Position numbers and translations under genes: made by a program. Below, piece after piece: positions 34,313-44,292 of a stretch of DNA of 64,000 bases. The DNA is from JAGQRJ01 sp041402045 (GTDB lineage: Bacteria > Planctomycetota > J058). The notes beneath the pieces are model-generated. The model was given only the letters and a program-made list of their open reading frames with translations. It made no database searches and was not told where the DNA came from. Where the stretch lies: assembly GCA_041402045.1 (NCBI GenBank), contig JAWKSZ010000025.1:30554-94553 (forward strand). The letters are read 5' to 3'. The first letter of the stretch is position 1; every line of letters starts with the position of its first letter.

Positions 34313-36460
34313 TGCCGAACGACCCCAGCCTGCAGGAGCTGTTCCGCCACGAGGCGCAGGGGATCGTAGACCAGCTCGAGCTGCTCGTTGGCGCGGGGAC
34401 TCCGGAGGCGATCGCCAGCAGCCTGCGCCTGGCGCACACCCTCAAGGGGCTCGCCGCCGCCACCGAGGCCAAGCCGCTGCGCGACCTGGCCCGCAGCCTG
34501 GAGGCCGCCCTCGACGGCTTCGAGCCCGGGGACGAGGCCCGGCGCGAGGCGCTGCTCTCGGCGGTGGACGCGGCCCGCGGCCTGCTCGAGGCGACCGAGG
34601 GCTCGGCGGGCGCGGCCCGGGAGGCCGCGGCGCTCCTCGACGGCCCGGCGGAGGGCGCGCCCCGCCACGGGGTGCCCCAGGCCCGCCACGCGCTGTGGCT
34701 GCGCATGCGGCCGTCCCTGCGCGAGCTGGGGCGCTCGGCCCGAGAGCGGCTCAAGGGGCTGGAGTCCGGGCGCGACCCCCGCCGGCGGCGGCGCGACCTC
34801 GGGCGTGAGCTCGAGCTCTGGAGCGCGGCGGCGGGGCTCCTGGGCCACACCGGCGCCGCCGCCAGCGGGCTCGAGCTCGCGCGCTTCCTCCAGGAGCGCG
34901 CCGTGAGCCCGCAGCGGGTGCCCGACGCCCAGGCGCTCTGCGCCTGGTTCACCTCGCAGCTCGAGCTCCCGACCCCCTCGACCGTCCTGGGCGCGGAGGG
35001 GCTGGCCGCGGTGAGCGGGCTCGCCGGCGCCGCGCCCACCGAGCGCTTCGGGCTCGCGGTCGAGTTCCCCTGGCCCGACGTCGACCTCCCCGCGGACCTG
35101 GTGCAGGCGGTCGACCGCGCCTGCGGCAGGCGCGCGATCCTGGACGCGCGCCCGGCCCGCCCCAGCGCCCGCTTCGTGCGCGGGATCCTCGGGCTCAGCA
35201 CCCGCCGCGGCCGGCGCCGCGCCGACGTCGCGATCCAGGTCCCGCGCCAGCGCCTGGACCGGCTGCTCGAGCTGGCGGAGGACCTGGTCGCGCTGCGCGT
35301 GCGCACCCGGCGCCTGGCGACCCAGCTCCGCCAGCTCTCGGGGCGCCCCGCCGACGAGGCGCGGCGCGAGGTGCCGCGCCTCTCCCGCGAAGCGGCGGAG
35401 CTCGACCGCGAGCTCGACGACGTGGCCCGCGCCAACCAGCAGGCCGTGCTCCGCGCGCGCCGGGTGCCGCTGCGCGGGCTCTACTCCCTGGTGCGGGTCA
35501 CCGTGCGCGAATACCTCACCCGCCACCCGCAGAAGGCCTGCCGGCTCGAGGTCGAGGGCGCGGAGACCCGGATCGACAAGGCCGTGCTGGACCAGGTCGT
35601 GGACCCGGTGCTGCAGCTCGTGCGCAACGCCCTGGAGCACGGGGTCGCGTCGCGGGCCGAGCGCGCGGCCCAGGGCAAGCCCGAGGTCGCGCGCCTGCAC
35701 CTGAGCACCAAGGCCTCGGCGGCGGGCGTGGTGCTCGAGGTCATGGACGACGGCGAGGGGATCGACACCGAGCGCCTGGAGCAGGCGGGGCGTCGCCGGG
35801 GCCTGTTGCTCCTGCGGGCCAGCGACGACGCCATGGCCCTGGCCTTCGCCCCCGGGGTGACCACCGCCGCGGAGGTCTCCGACGACGCCGGGCGCGGGGT
35901 CAGGCTGGCCACGGTCCTCGAGCGTGTGCGCTCCTGCGCGGGCGGTTGACCTTCCGCTCGGTGCGCGGCCAGGGCACCCGCGCGCGGCGGCGATCCCCGC
36001 GGCGACCACCGCCCGCGTACCCTGGTGCGCACCGGGCCCGAGGTCTACGCGATCCCCCTGGCCTCGGTGCTCGGGGTCCAGGAGGGCGAGGCGCCCCTCG
36101 GGGCGTCGCAGCGCGTGCAGCTCAGCCAGCTCGTCGACCCGCCCCGGGTCCCCGACCGCCGGCGCGAAGCGGGCGCCGACGCCCCCGCGGCAGCGAGCGT
36201 CGGCGCAGAACCAGGTCACGGTCCAGATCTCGGCGGTCGCCTCGCGCAACCCCGACGACGCCCTGCACTGCGTGGTCGACGACGTGCTCCGCCGCGACCT
36301 GGTGGTCGTGCGCCCGCTGGGCCGGCGCTTCGCGCCGCCAGGGATCGAGGGCGCGGCGCTCTTGGGCGACGGGCGGATCGTGCTCGTGGTCGACGTGTGG
36401 CGCCTGTTCGCCGGCGGGCAGAGCCGCGCCTTGCGCCTGCTGCCCGGAGAGGACGCGTGA
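34312..36460 (+). CDS. cheA: CheA-like chemosensory histidine kinase
   Basis: About 715 residues. The N-terminal Hpt domain has phospho-acceptor His42 in RLAHTLKGLAAAT. A long central region follows, then a dimerisation-like helix pair (RLDRLLELAEDLVALRVRTR), an HATPase domain (LVRNALEHGV N-box, DDGEGID G1, GRGVRLATVLERV G2) and a C-terminal CheW-like P5 domain (VYAIPLASVLGVQEGEAP ... DGRIVLVVDVWRLFAGG). No CheY/CheB-docking P2 is evident. The frame shifts near 35940 and 36150 between HATPase and CheW parts. Its stop overlaps the next GTG (GTGA). The cognate CheY is not in the window. Confidence 0.85.
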
Positions 36461-36900
36461 GCCGCGCGCCGCGCGTGCTGGAGCTGGTCGCCGCCGGCGA
36501 GCGCTTCGGGATCGAGGTCGGCTCGATCAAGGCCCTCGACCGCGTGCGCCGCCACGCCCGGCTGCCCGGCGCCCCGAGCTACGTGCTGGGGGTGGTCGAG
36601 GTGCGGGGCGAGGCGGTGGCCTTGATCCACCTCGCCGCGCGGCTGGGGCTCCCCGCCGCGCCGGTGCGCGCGGAGCAGCCGCTGATCGTGATCGAGAGCG
36701 AGGAGCCGGTGGCGATCGCGGTCGACCAGCTCCTGGGGGTGGTCGAGGTCGCCCCCGAGGCCCTGAGCGAGGGCGACTCCGGCGCGCACCTGCGCCCCTC
36801 GAGCGCGGTCCTGGGCAGCTCCGCGGGGTTGCGAGTGCTCGACCCCGAGGCGATCGTGGACGGCCGCGCCCTGGACCCCCTGCCCCCGAGCCCGCAATGA
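36457..36900 (+). CDS. cheW: CheW-like coupling protein
   Basis: 147 residues from GTG 36457, overlapping the CheA stop. CheW fold pattern: RVLELVAAGERFGIEVGSIK, LPGAPSYVLGVVEVRGEAVA, LIHLAARLG and VAIAVDQLLGVVEV. It links receptor tips to CheA in the hexagonal array. Its stop overlaps the ATG of the MCP-like gene (ATGA, 36897-36900), so CheA, CheW and the receptor are translationally coupled. Confidence 0.85.
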   Translation: MSRAPRVLELVAAGERFGIEVGSIKALDRVRRHARLPGAPSYVLGVVEVRGEAVALIHLAARLGLPAAPVRAEQPLIVIESEEPVAIAVDQLLGVVEVAPEALSEGDSGAHLRPSSAVLGSSAGLRVLDPEAIVDGRALDPLPPSPQ

Positions 36901-38111
36901 GCGAGACCCCCGCCCCCTCCGAGAGCCCCGAGCCCGCCCCGCCCGACCTGGCGGCGGAGCTCTACCGCTGGGGGCTGCGGGCGGACGCGCTCTCCGGGGT
37001 CGCCCGCGAGCGCGGGGCGCGGGCCGAGGACGCCCTGCGCGGCGCGCTGCTCCTGCTGCGCCGCGCGATCGAGCAGGCTCAGGCCACGACCCCCCCGATC
37101 GACCCCGGGGACGAGGCCACCGAGCGCATGGAGGAGGCCTCCCGCGAGGCCGGGGAGGCGGCCTCCCGCGCCGACCTGCTCGCGCTGAACGTGCTGGTCG
37201 AGGCCGCGCGCATGGGCGAGGACGACCACGGCCTGGAGCAGATCGCCCAGGAGATCCGCGCGCTCACCGGCCGCTCGAGCCGCGGCTCGCAAGAAGTCGA
37301 GGACCTGGCCTCGCGCCTGCGGCGCGGGCTGCACGAGGCCCGCCAGCTCTGGGGCGAGACCCTGCGCAAGCTCGACGGCGTCGCGGGCGGGATCGACGAG
37401 GCCCTGCGCCTGACCGCCGAGGCCGGCCACGCGCTGAGCGAGGCCAGCGAGGCCAGCGCGCAGTTCGCCGCGGGCACCCGGGTCAACACGACCCAGCGCG
37501 CCTGGTCGAGCACCGAGCAGGAGGCGGCCACCCGCCTCGCCGCCGCGGCGGAGGTCCGCGGCGAGAGCCTGAACGTGCTGGCCGAGGCGGTGCGCAAGCG
37601 CCTGGAGGCGGTGGTCGGGAGCCTGGACGCGCACCTCAGCGCGGCCCAGGACGCCGAGGCGCGGATCGCCGCCTTCGAGGGCCACCTCCAGGAGCACGCG
37701 CGCCTGCTGCAAGCGACGACCGAGATCGCGCGCCGCGCCAAGCAGCTCGCGATCAACGCCGACCTCGCCGCGCTCCGCGTGCGGGACCCGGCCTTCGAGC
37801 TGTTCAGCGACGAGGCCCGCCGCCTGGGCGAGCGCGCCGAGGCCACCGCCGCCGCGACCACCGACCTCCTCGAGGGCGCGTCCCGCGTCCACGAGCCCTC
37901 CCGCGACGCGGTGCGTCGGATCGCCGAGGGCCTGGCCGTGCTCAGCCAACAGCTCCAGGGCGTGCTCGCCGGCACCGGCACCGGCGACGTCGACCCCGGC
38001 GGCCTGACCCACGCCCTGCGCGCCGACCGCAGCGCCGCCCGCCAGCTCGCCCGCGCCCAGGCCGAGTGGCGCAGCGAGAGCGAGGCCCGCACCGACGAGC
38101 CCGAGGCCTAG
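36897..38111 (+). CDS. Soluble MCP-like protein with two receptor-tip segments
   Basis: 404 residues, all helical, no TM helix, HAMP or periplasmic sensor. Residues ~90-132 (RADLLALNVLVEAARMGEDD, HGLEQIAQEIRALTGRSSRG) match the MCP hairpin tip (normally NLLALNAAIEAARAGE...GFAVVAxEVRxLA), and residues ~279-320 (RRAKQLAINADLAALRVRDP, AFELFSDEARRLGERAEATA) match it again in degenerate form. Two tip-like segments in one chain are unusual. They could make an internally paired or double-ended receptor that links CheA/CheW units in the cytoplasm. Methylation sites and a CheR pentapeptide are not evident. Confidence 0.75.
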   Translation: MSETPAPSESPEPAPPDLAAELYRWGLRADALSGVARERGARAEDALRGALLLLRRAIEQAQATTPPIDPGDEATERMEEASREAGEAASRADLLALNVLVEAARMGEDDHGLEQIAQEIRALTGRSSRGSQEVEDLASRLRRGLHEARQLWGETLRKLDGVAGGIDEALRLTAEAGHALSEASEASAQFAAGTRVNTTQRAWSSTEQEAATRLAAAAEVRGESLNVLAEAVRKRLEAVVGSLDAHLSAAQDAEARIAAFEGHLQEHARLLQATTEIARRAKQLAINADLAALRVRDPAFELFSDEARRLGERAEATAAATTDLLEGASRVHEPSRDAVRRIAEGLAVLSQQLQGVLAGTGTGDVDPGGLTHALRADRSAARQLARAQAEWRSESEARTDEPEA

Positions 38112-38308
38112 CGCGGCACCAACGCGGGCAGACGCGCGGCGGGCCAAGGCGGGCAGTCGCGCGGCGAGCCACAGCGGACTGCTGCGCGGCGAGCCACTGC
38201 GGACTGCTGCGCGGCGAGCCACAGCGGACTGCTGCGCGGCGAGCCACAGCGGGCAGACGCGCGGCGAGCCACAGCGGGCAGACGTGCGGCGAGCCACAGC
38301 GGGCAGAT
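38111..38308 (+). repeat. 25-bp tandem repeat (minisatellite), seven full units
   Basis: Seven 25-base units start at 38134, 38159, 38184, 38209, 38234, 38259 and 38284, preceded by a 23-base partial unit. The consensus begins GCGCGGCGAGCCACAGCGG and ends in ACTGCT or GCAGAC. The period is not a multiple of three, so the array is not protein-coding. There are no spacers, so it is not a CRISPR array. Confidence 0.85.
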
Positions 38309-38799
38309 GCTCTTTAACCGCAGAGGCGCAGAGAGCGCCGAGGGTACGCAGAGGACCCTGGAGGCGTGAGCTGGCCCTCGACGCGGGGAGGAGAAGGAGG
38401 GGTGCTCCGCTTGGACAGAGCGACGCGAACCGCCCCTGCGCGGTGCGTTGGGTCCCTCCTGCGAAGCCGAGCAAGGTCCGATCCGGACCGCGCTCCACGT
38501 TCTCTGGCATGTACCGGGTTGCCCACGAGGATCCGCGTGGGCGGAGCTACCTTCGCTCCTCGCAATCGGCCCGCCCTGGGCTCGCCCGGTCCTCCAGTCC
38601 GATTTGGCTTCGCCGCCTCTGCGTGCCCTCGGCGCTCTCGGCGCCTCTGCGGTTCAAAGAGCATCTGCCCGCCCTCGCCACGCCGCGGCACCGCCCGCCC
38701 TCGCCACGCCGCGGCACCGCCCGCCCTCGCGGAGCTCTCTTCCCCTGCCTCTGCCTTCCCCCGCGGGAGCCCCTCACCCCCGCCGGGTAGACTGAACGC
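38112..38799. other. Intergenic region packed with repeats, no gene seen
   Basis: Between the MCP-like gene and the TPR-kinase gene lie a 25-bp minisatellite (to 38308) and an inverted-repeat-bounded element (38309-38662). About 110 bp with a short CGCCCTCGCCACGCCGCGGC duplication (near 38680-38730) follow before the kinase start. No frame shows coding bias. Confidence 0.7.
38309..38662. repeat. 354-bp intergenic element with ~46-bp terminal inverted repeats
   Basis: The left end (38309-38354) reads GCTCTTTAACCGCAGAGGCG and continues AGAGCGCCGAGGGTACGCAG; the right end (38616-38662) is its near-perfect inverse. The ~260-bp core is non-coding and differs from the core of the similar element at 2811-3161. 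Only the CGCAGAG-type ends are shared, as in a miniature mobile or recombinogenic element with exchangeable cores. Confidence 0.7.
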
Positions 38800-40822
38800 A
38801 TGCTCCTGCTCTGGATGGTCGCGCTGCTCACGATCTTCTACTTCGCCTTCTGGCGGAAGCGGTCGGAGCAGCGCGCCGAGACCATCAACGAAGCGCGCAT
38901 GCTGATCGAGGACGGCGAGCCCGAGCTCGCCCGCCAGATCCTCGAGCCCCTCGCCCGCCAGCGCGCGCGCGCCGCCCGCGGACGCATGCCCGCGCTCTAC
39001 TGGCTCGGGCACGCCCTGGAGCAGCTCGGCCGCCCGAACCACGCCCGTCAGGTCTACGAGCGCTTCCTCAGCGACTACGGCCACCCCCGGGCGCTGCCCC
39101 GCGCGCCGCAGAAGCTGATCGACCGGGTCGAGGAGCGGCTGGGCGCCATGCGCGCCTTGACCGGGTCGCTGGAGTCGACGGCGGACACGCTCCCCAACGA
39201 GCTGGACGTGGCCCAGGACCTGCTCAAGCAGGGCGGACGCGAGGGCGCGCGGGAGGCTCAGCTCCGCGTGCGCAACTGGCTGAGCACCGCCACCGCCGAG
39301 TCCCCGGGCTGGGACGTGGCCCTCGAGACCCTCGGCCGCTCGCACCAGGCCCTGGACGAACCCGAGCGCGCCCTCGAGGTCTACCGCTCGTTCCTGGCCG
39401 GGGCGACCCCGGTCTCGGTCTCGCAGCGCCTGATCCACACCGCGGTCCGCGCCCGGGTCGAGCGCCTGGAGGAGTCCCTGGGCCAGGCCCGCGAGACCCC
39501 CTGGCAGCGCTTCAAGCACACCCAGGAGCCGCCGCCGCTCCCGAGCGAGCAGGCCCCGACCGTCGAGCTGCCCGCGCGCAGCGAGGAGGACCTGGCGCGG
39601 GACGCGCGCTACCTCGCCCGCGGGCTGCGGGTGGGCGAGTACGTGCTCGCGGAGAAGGTCGGCGACGGCGGCTTCGGCGAGGTGTTCCGCGCGCTGCGCC
39701 CGGTGGCGATCAAGTTCGCGCGCAGCCCGGACCAGGTCGAGCAGCTCCGCCGCTTCGGCGCGCTGCAGGCGAGCGTGGACAGCGAGCGGATCGTGAAGCC
39801 GCTCGAGGTCAACCTCGAGGCCACCCCGCCCTACGTGGTCATGGAGTACGTCGACGGGGCCACCCTGCGCGACCTGCTCTCGAGCCACGGCCCCCCCGAG
39901 CCGGGGGCGGGGCTGGCGCTCATGACCGAGGTCGCCCGCGCGCTGCGCGACGCCCACGCCGCGCGGCTGCTGCACCTGGACCTCAAGCCGGCCAACGTGC
40001 TCCTCGACGCCAGCGGGCGGGTCAAGCTCACCGACTTCGAGCTGGGGCGGCTGCAGGGCGAGGCCAGCCAGCTCCGGCTCTCGCTCAGCTTCCGCAGCGA
40101 GGAGGAGCACGGCGTCGCGGGGACGTTGGCCTACATGTCCCCCGAGCAGCGCGCGGGCAAGGTCCCGGACGCGCGCAGCGACGTGTTCACCTTCGGCGTG
40201 CTCCTGTTCGAGACCCTGACCGGGACGCTCCCCGAGCCCGGTGACCGCCCCAGCGACTTCGTCCCCAACCTGCCCGAGGCGGTGGACAAGGTCTTCGAGC
40301 GCTGCTTCTCGCGCTACGAGCGGCGCTACGCCGACGCCGCCGAGCTCTGCGCCGACGTGGAGCGGGCCTGCGCCGAGCGCGTGGGGCCCGCGGAGCTGGC
40401 CCGGCTGTTCGCGCGGGTCGAGCGCCGCGCCCACGACGCGGAGGTCCTGCTCCAGGCCCTCAGCGCGCGGCTCGAGCGCCTCCGAGCCCGCGCCCGAGCA
40501 GCCGGAGGTCGAGGAGCCCCAGCCCGAGCCACCCGCCCTCGAGACGCCCGCCGCCGAGGAGTCCCCCGCCGAGGAGCCCCCCGCCGAGGAGCCCCAGCCC
40601 GAGCCCCCCGCCGTCGAGCCACCCGCCCTCGAGACGCCCGCCGCCGAGGAGCCCCCGGCCCGCCCCGCGCTGGAGACCCTGGTCACCCCGCGGGAGCCGA
40701 CCCCCGAGGCGGCGCGCCCCGACCTCGCGGCCTGGGTCGAGCGCGAGCACCTGGCCGAGCCGGAGCCGGAGCCGGACGAGCCCCCGCCCCGGGAGCGCCG
40801 GCTGGAAGCCGAGCCGGGGTAG
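38800..40822 (+). CDS. Membrane TPR / Ser-Thr protein kinase with acidic Pro-rich tail
   Basis: About 674 residues. TM helix at 1-18 (LLWMVALLTIFYFAFW), TPR-like helices ~25-230, kinase domain ~280-545, then a Glu/Pro-rich tail (PAEEPPAEEPQPEPP). Kinase motifs: glycine loop VGDGGFGEVF, catalytic Lys305 in VAIKFA, HLDLKPANVLL (HLD, so not an RD kinase), DFELG in place of DFG, and MSPEQRAGK. The DFE substitution is notable but the Asp is kept, so activity is likely. A one-base shift near 40486 moves the tail to another frame. The gene lies upstream of the Hsp70-like gene; co-expression suggests phosphorylation-linked regulation. Confidence 0.85.
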
Positions 40823-40901
40823 CCGCCAGGGGCGGTCCTGGTCCAGGCGACAGCCCCAGGTCCATGGGGTAGGATGCGACGCGGCGGAGGCGGAGCTCGG
40901 C

Positions 40902-42239
40902 GTGACGGAGCCGGAAGAAGAGATCCCCTGGGAGGGGCCGACGGACGAGGACTTCGAGGCCTTGGGCTTCGATACGGCGTTCGGGGCCAGCCCAGGCGCG
41001 CCGGGCGGCAGCCTGGGCGACAACGACGACACGCCTCCGGGCGGGATCTACCTGGGTGAGGACGTGCAGGTCCTCGACGCGGCCACGATCGGCCGCGCCC
41101 TGGCGGAGGTCGAGGGCCGCTCGCTGGCGCCGGACCTCCCCGACATGGAGAGCCTGCAGCGAGGCCTGATCGGGATCGACGTGGGCGCCGCGGCGGCGGT
41201 GGTCGCGCGCTTCGACGAGGACGGGCGCCACGAGATCGTGGCCAACATGCAGGACGAGCGCCTGACCCCGGTCCAGATCTTCTTCGACGACGACGGCGAG
41301 CAGCTCGTGGGCAGCGAGGCGCGGCAAATGGCCCCCTCGGCGCCGCACCGCGCGGTCGCGAACCTCAAGACCGCCCTCGCGGATCCGGACTTCTCCTTCG
41401 AGCCGGACTCCGAGCACGGCCAACTCCAGGCCGAGGACGTGGTCGGGCTGTTCCTGCGCCAGCTCGTGTCCAACGCGCGCCAGTCCGGCGCGGTGACCCA
41501 CGTGGCCCTCGCGGCCCCGGCCTGGTTCAGCGACCGCGAGCGCCAGGCCCTGACCCGCGCCGCCAAGGCGATCGACGGCGTGGAGCTGGTGGGGATCACC
41601 GACGAGTGCCTGGCCTCGGCCGCGGCCTACTCGCTGCGCCTGCCCGACCTCAGCCCGCGCACGGCGCTGGTGTTCGACCTCGGCCACGCGGCCCTGGGCG
41701 TGGGCCTCGTGCGCTGCGCCAGCGGGGATATCGAGGTCCTGGCCCAGGCGGCCAAGCGCGACCTCGGCTCGGCGGCCTGGGACGCGCTGCTCTACAACGA
41801 GGCCGCGCGCAAGTTCGTGGAGATCCACGGCGTCGACCCCCGCGAGGACGCGGCCGCCGACATGGACCTCATGCTCCGCGCCGAGAGCGCGAAGAAAGCC
41901 CTGAGCCAGCGGCCCCAGTGCACCCTCGTCGCCTCGGCCAAGGAGAAGTCGCTGAAGATCGGCTTCACCCGCCAGGGCTTCGAGAACGCCGCCCGCGGCC
42001 TGCTCGAGCAGTCGATCGACCTCGCCCGCAAGGTCCGCGACCAGGCCGGCGTCGCGCGCTGGGAAGACGTCGACGCGCTCCTGCTCACCGGCGGCGGCAG
42101 CAAGACCCCCTGCGTGCGCCGCGCGATCGTGCGCGAGGTCGGACACCAGCCCGAGCGCGGCACCGGCATGGAAGAGGGCGTCGCCCTCGGCGCCCTCTAC
42201 TGGGGCCTCGGCGAGCGCTATCGCCAGAGCAAGCGGTAG
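40902..42239 (+). CDS. Hsp70-like ATPase without substrate-binding domain
   Basis: 445 residues from GTG 40902. A ~85-residue acidic, Gly/Pro-rich extension precedes an Hsp70-type nucleotide-binding domain: LIGIDVGAAAAVVARFDEDG (phosphate-1; Ala replaces the Thr pair), HVALAAPAWFSDRERQALTR, LVFDLGHAALGVGLV (phosphate-2, Asp kept but GGT lost) and DALLLTGGGSKTPCVRRAIV (adenosine). The chain ends at GALYWGLGERYRQSKR, just after the ATPase domain. Such truncated Hsp70 relatives act as regulators or scaffolds rather than foldases. This is the second ASKHA-fold protein in the window. Confidence 0.8.
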   Translation: MTEPEEEIPWEGPTDEDFEALGFDTAFGASPGAPGGSLGDNDDTPPGGIYLGEDVQVLDAATIGRALAEVEGRSLAPDLPDMESLQRGLIGIDVGAAAAVVARFDEDGRHEIVANMQDERLTPVQIFFDDDGEQLVGSEARQMAPSAPHRAVANLKTALADPDFSFEPDSEHGQLQAEDVVGLFLRQLVSNARQSGAVTHVALAAPAWFSDRERQALTRAAKAIDGVELVGITDECLASAAAYSLRLPDLSPRTALVFDLGHAALGVGLVRCASGDIEVLAQAAKRDLGSAAWDALLYNEAARKFVEIHGVDPREDAAADMDLMLRAESAKKALSQRPQCTLVASAKEKSLKIGFTRQGFENAARGLLEQSIDLARKVRDQAGVARWEDVDALLLTGGGSKTPCVRRAIVREVGHQPERGTGMEEGVALGALYWGLGERYRQSKR

Positions 42240-42306
42240 AAGCGACCCTAACGAGGCCCTGAGTGGGTGACCTGCGCGTACGTCCCTACGTCGCGAGGAG
42301 GACTGC

Positions 42307-43394
42307 GTGCCTGAAGCTCCGCTGATCAGCTCTGGCTCGGGGAAGGCCCCGGGGGGTCCCGGGTGGTACGTGCTCAACGCGGCCGAGGCCGCGTGGTGGC
42401 GGATCCCCGGGCGCGGCGCGGTCACCGACTTCCAGGGCCACGAGGGGGCCAACCGCCTGGGGGTCGAGCTGCAGGCGATCGCCCCGGGCGAGGTGGCCTA
42501 CGCCTACCACGCCACCGCGGCGCAGGTCGACGTGCTCGTGCTCCAGGGCGAGTGCCTGCTGCTCGTCGAGGAGCAGGAGCGCACCCTCGGCCCCTGGGAC
42601 GTGGCGCACCTGCCCCCGCAGGTCGCCCACGCCTTGATCGGCGCCGGCGACACCCACTGCCTGGCGGTGGTGCTCGTGGCCCGCGCCCACGAGGACACGA
42701 TCCAACCGCGCCCCTCTCCGCTCGCCGAGCGCCACGGGGCCGACCTGACCCACGCCCAGACCACCGGCTCTCCCGAGGGCGTGCGCTGCCCGGCGCTGGA
42801 CCTCGACCCGGGCCTCGCCCGCCCCGCGCGCCCCGCCCCCGCGACCCCGGGCCGCGGCGAGGCGACCTTGGGCCCCGCCGGCCAGGGCCAGGCCCCGACC
42901 AACGCAGGCTGGTTCGTGCTCGACGCGCGGGACGCGCGCTGGCGGGAGAACGCGAGCTTCGGCTGCAGCGGCCGGGTCGAGGGCGAAGGCGAGGCCCGCT
43001 TCCACCAGCTCGGCTTCAACCTCTCGCGCCTCGAGCCTGGGCGCTCCAACTGCCGCTACCACCGCGAGGCGCTGGAGGAGGGCTTCCTCGTGCTCCACGG
43101 CGAGGCCACCTTGCTCGTGGAGGAGCAGGAGCGGCCCCTGCGCGCCTGGGACTACGTGCACTGCGCCCCGGGCACCGACCACGTGCTCGTCGGCGCCGGC
43201 AGCGGGCCGTGCCTGATCCTCGCCCTCGGCGAGCGCGCCGAGGACCAGGGCCTGTTGTACCCCCGCTCCGAGCTCGCCGCGCGCTACAACGCCTCCGCCG
43301 CCGCCTCGACCCCGAACCCCGCGAGGCCCACGCCTCCGACCCGCCGTCCGAGGACGTTCCCTGCCCGACTTCCCTCGCGCTCCCCGCCGAGTAG
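42307..43394 (+). CDS. Bicupin protein
   Basis: About 362 residues from GTG 42307 with GAGGAGG upstream. Two cupin domains: the first near 30-130 (QAIAPGEVAYAYHATAAQVD, VLVLQGECLLLVEEQERTLG, WDVAHLPPQVAHALIGAGD) and the second near 200-310 (SRLEPGRSNCRYHREALEEG, FLVLHGEATLLVEEQERPLR, WDYVHCAPGTDHVLVGAG). His residues of the second (RYHRE, DHVLV) could bind metal; the first is less complete. The G-x-x-LLVEEQER-L-x-x-WD duplication shows the halves arose by duplication. A one-base shift near 43320 gives the natural end SLALPAE at 43394. Function is unknown; possibly a sugar- or small-molecule-binding enzyme. Confidence 0.75.
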
Positions 43395-43439
43395 TCGCCC
43401 CCGGCCAGGCGGGTCCTGGCGGAGCTCCAGCACGCCCTC

Positions 43440-44245
43440 CCCCACTTCCGGAGGGAGCAGCTCGCTGCTCCCGGTCTGCGCGTCCCTCCCGCCCCACGGC
43501 GCACGGAAGGGTTCTCGTACGGCGGACAAAGCGAACCTCCAGCACGCCCTCCCCATTTCGTAGGGGGAGCAGCTCGCTTTCTGCTCCCGGTCTGTGCGTC
43601 CCTCCCGCCCCACGCGCACGGAGGGGTTCCTCGGCCAGGCGAGTCAGAGCGGAGCCCAGCGCGCCCTCCCCACGCCCGTAGGGGAGCAGCTTGCTGCTCC
43701 CGGTCCTGTGCGTCCTCCCGCCCCACGCGCACGGAGGGGTTCCTCGGCCAGGCGAGTCAGAGCGCAGCTCCAGCGCGCCCTCCCCCACGCCCGTAGGGAG
43801 CAGCTTGCTGCTCCCGGTCTGTGCGTCCCTCCCGCCCCACGCGCACGGAGGGGTTCCTCGCCAGGCGAGTCAGAGCGCAGCTCCAGTTGCGCCCTCCCCC
43901 ACGCCTGCAGGGGAGCAGCTTGCCGCTCCCGGTCTGTGCGTCCCTCCCGTCCCGCCACGCGCACGGAGGGGTTCCGGCCAGGCGAGTCAGAGCGCAGCTC
44001 CAGCACGGCACTCCCCACGCCCGTAGGGGAGCAGCTTGCTGCTCCCGGTCTGTGCGTCCCTCCCGCCCCACGCGCACGGAGGGGTTCCTCGGCCAGGCGA
44101 GTCAAACCGCAGCTCCAGCACGCACTCCCCACCCCCGTAGGGGAGCAGCTTGCTGCTCCCGGTCTGTGCGTCCCTCCCGCCCCACGCGCACAGAGGGTTC
44201 CTCGGCCAGGCGAGTCAGAGCGGAGCTCGACGCGGCGCGGTCGGC
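43440..44245 (+). repeat. Array of seven ~114-bp units with GTAG-headed palindromes (REP/BIME-like)
   Basis: Each unit contains GTAG (or variant), a 20-base palindrome (GGGAGCAGC, TT, GCTGCTCCC), CGGTCTGTGCGTCCCTCCCG, then CCCACGCGCACGGAGGGGTT, a GGCCAGGCGAGTCAGAGCG segment and a CCAGCACGCCCTCCCC run. Heads lie at about 43450, 43560, 43678, 43793, 43907, 44023 and 44137. Adjacent units differ by indels and substitutions, so the array is old or error-prone. An inverted copy follows at 44293-44334 and a solo copy lies at 10963. It is not CRISPR: units are too long and there are no unique spacers. Confidence 0.8.
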
Positions 44246-44292
44246 TCCGCCCGTCGACTGCGTCGCGCGTGACCCCTCCGACCGCGGAGAGG

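Noticed and set aside
38066..38317. Small repetitive protein (ARRAT/GEPQR units)
   Set aside because: The 25-base period is not a multiple of three, so the repeated peptide arises from drifting phase rather than selection.
43440..44245. CRISPR array
   Set aside because: Units are ~114 bp, nearly identical along their full length and without unique spacers, and no cas gene is present. The same reasoning excludes the 25-bp array at 38111 and the ~102-bp array at 60467.
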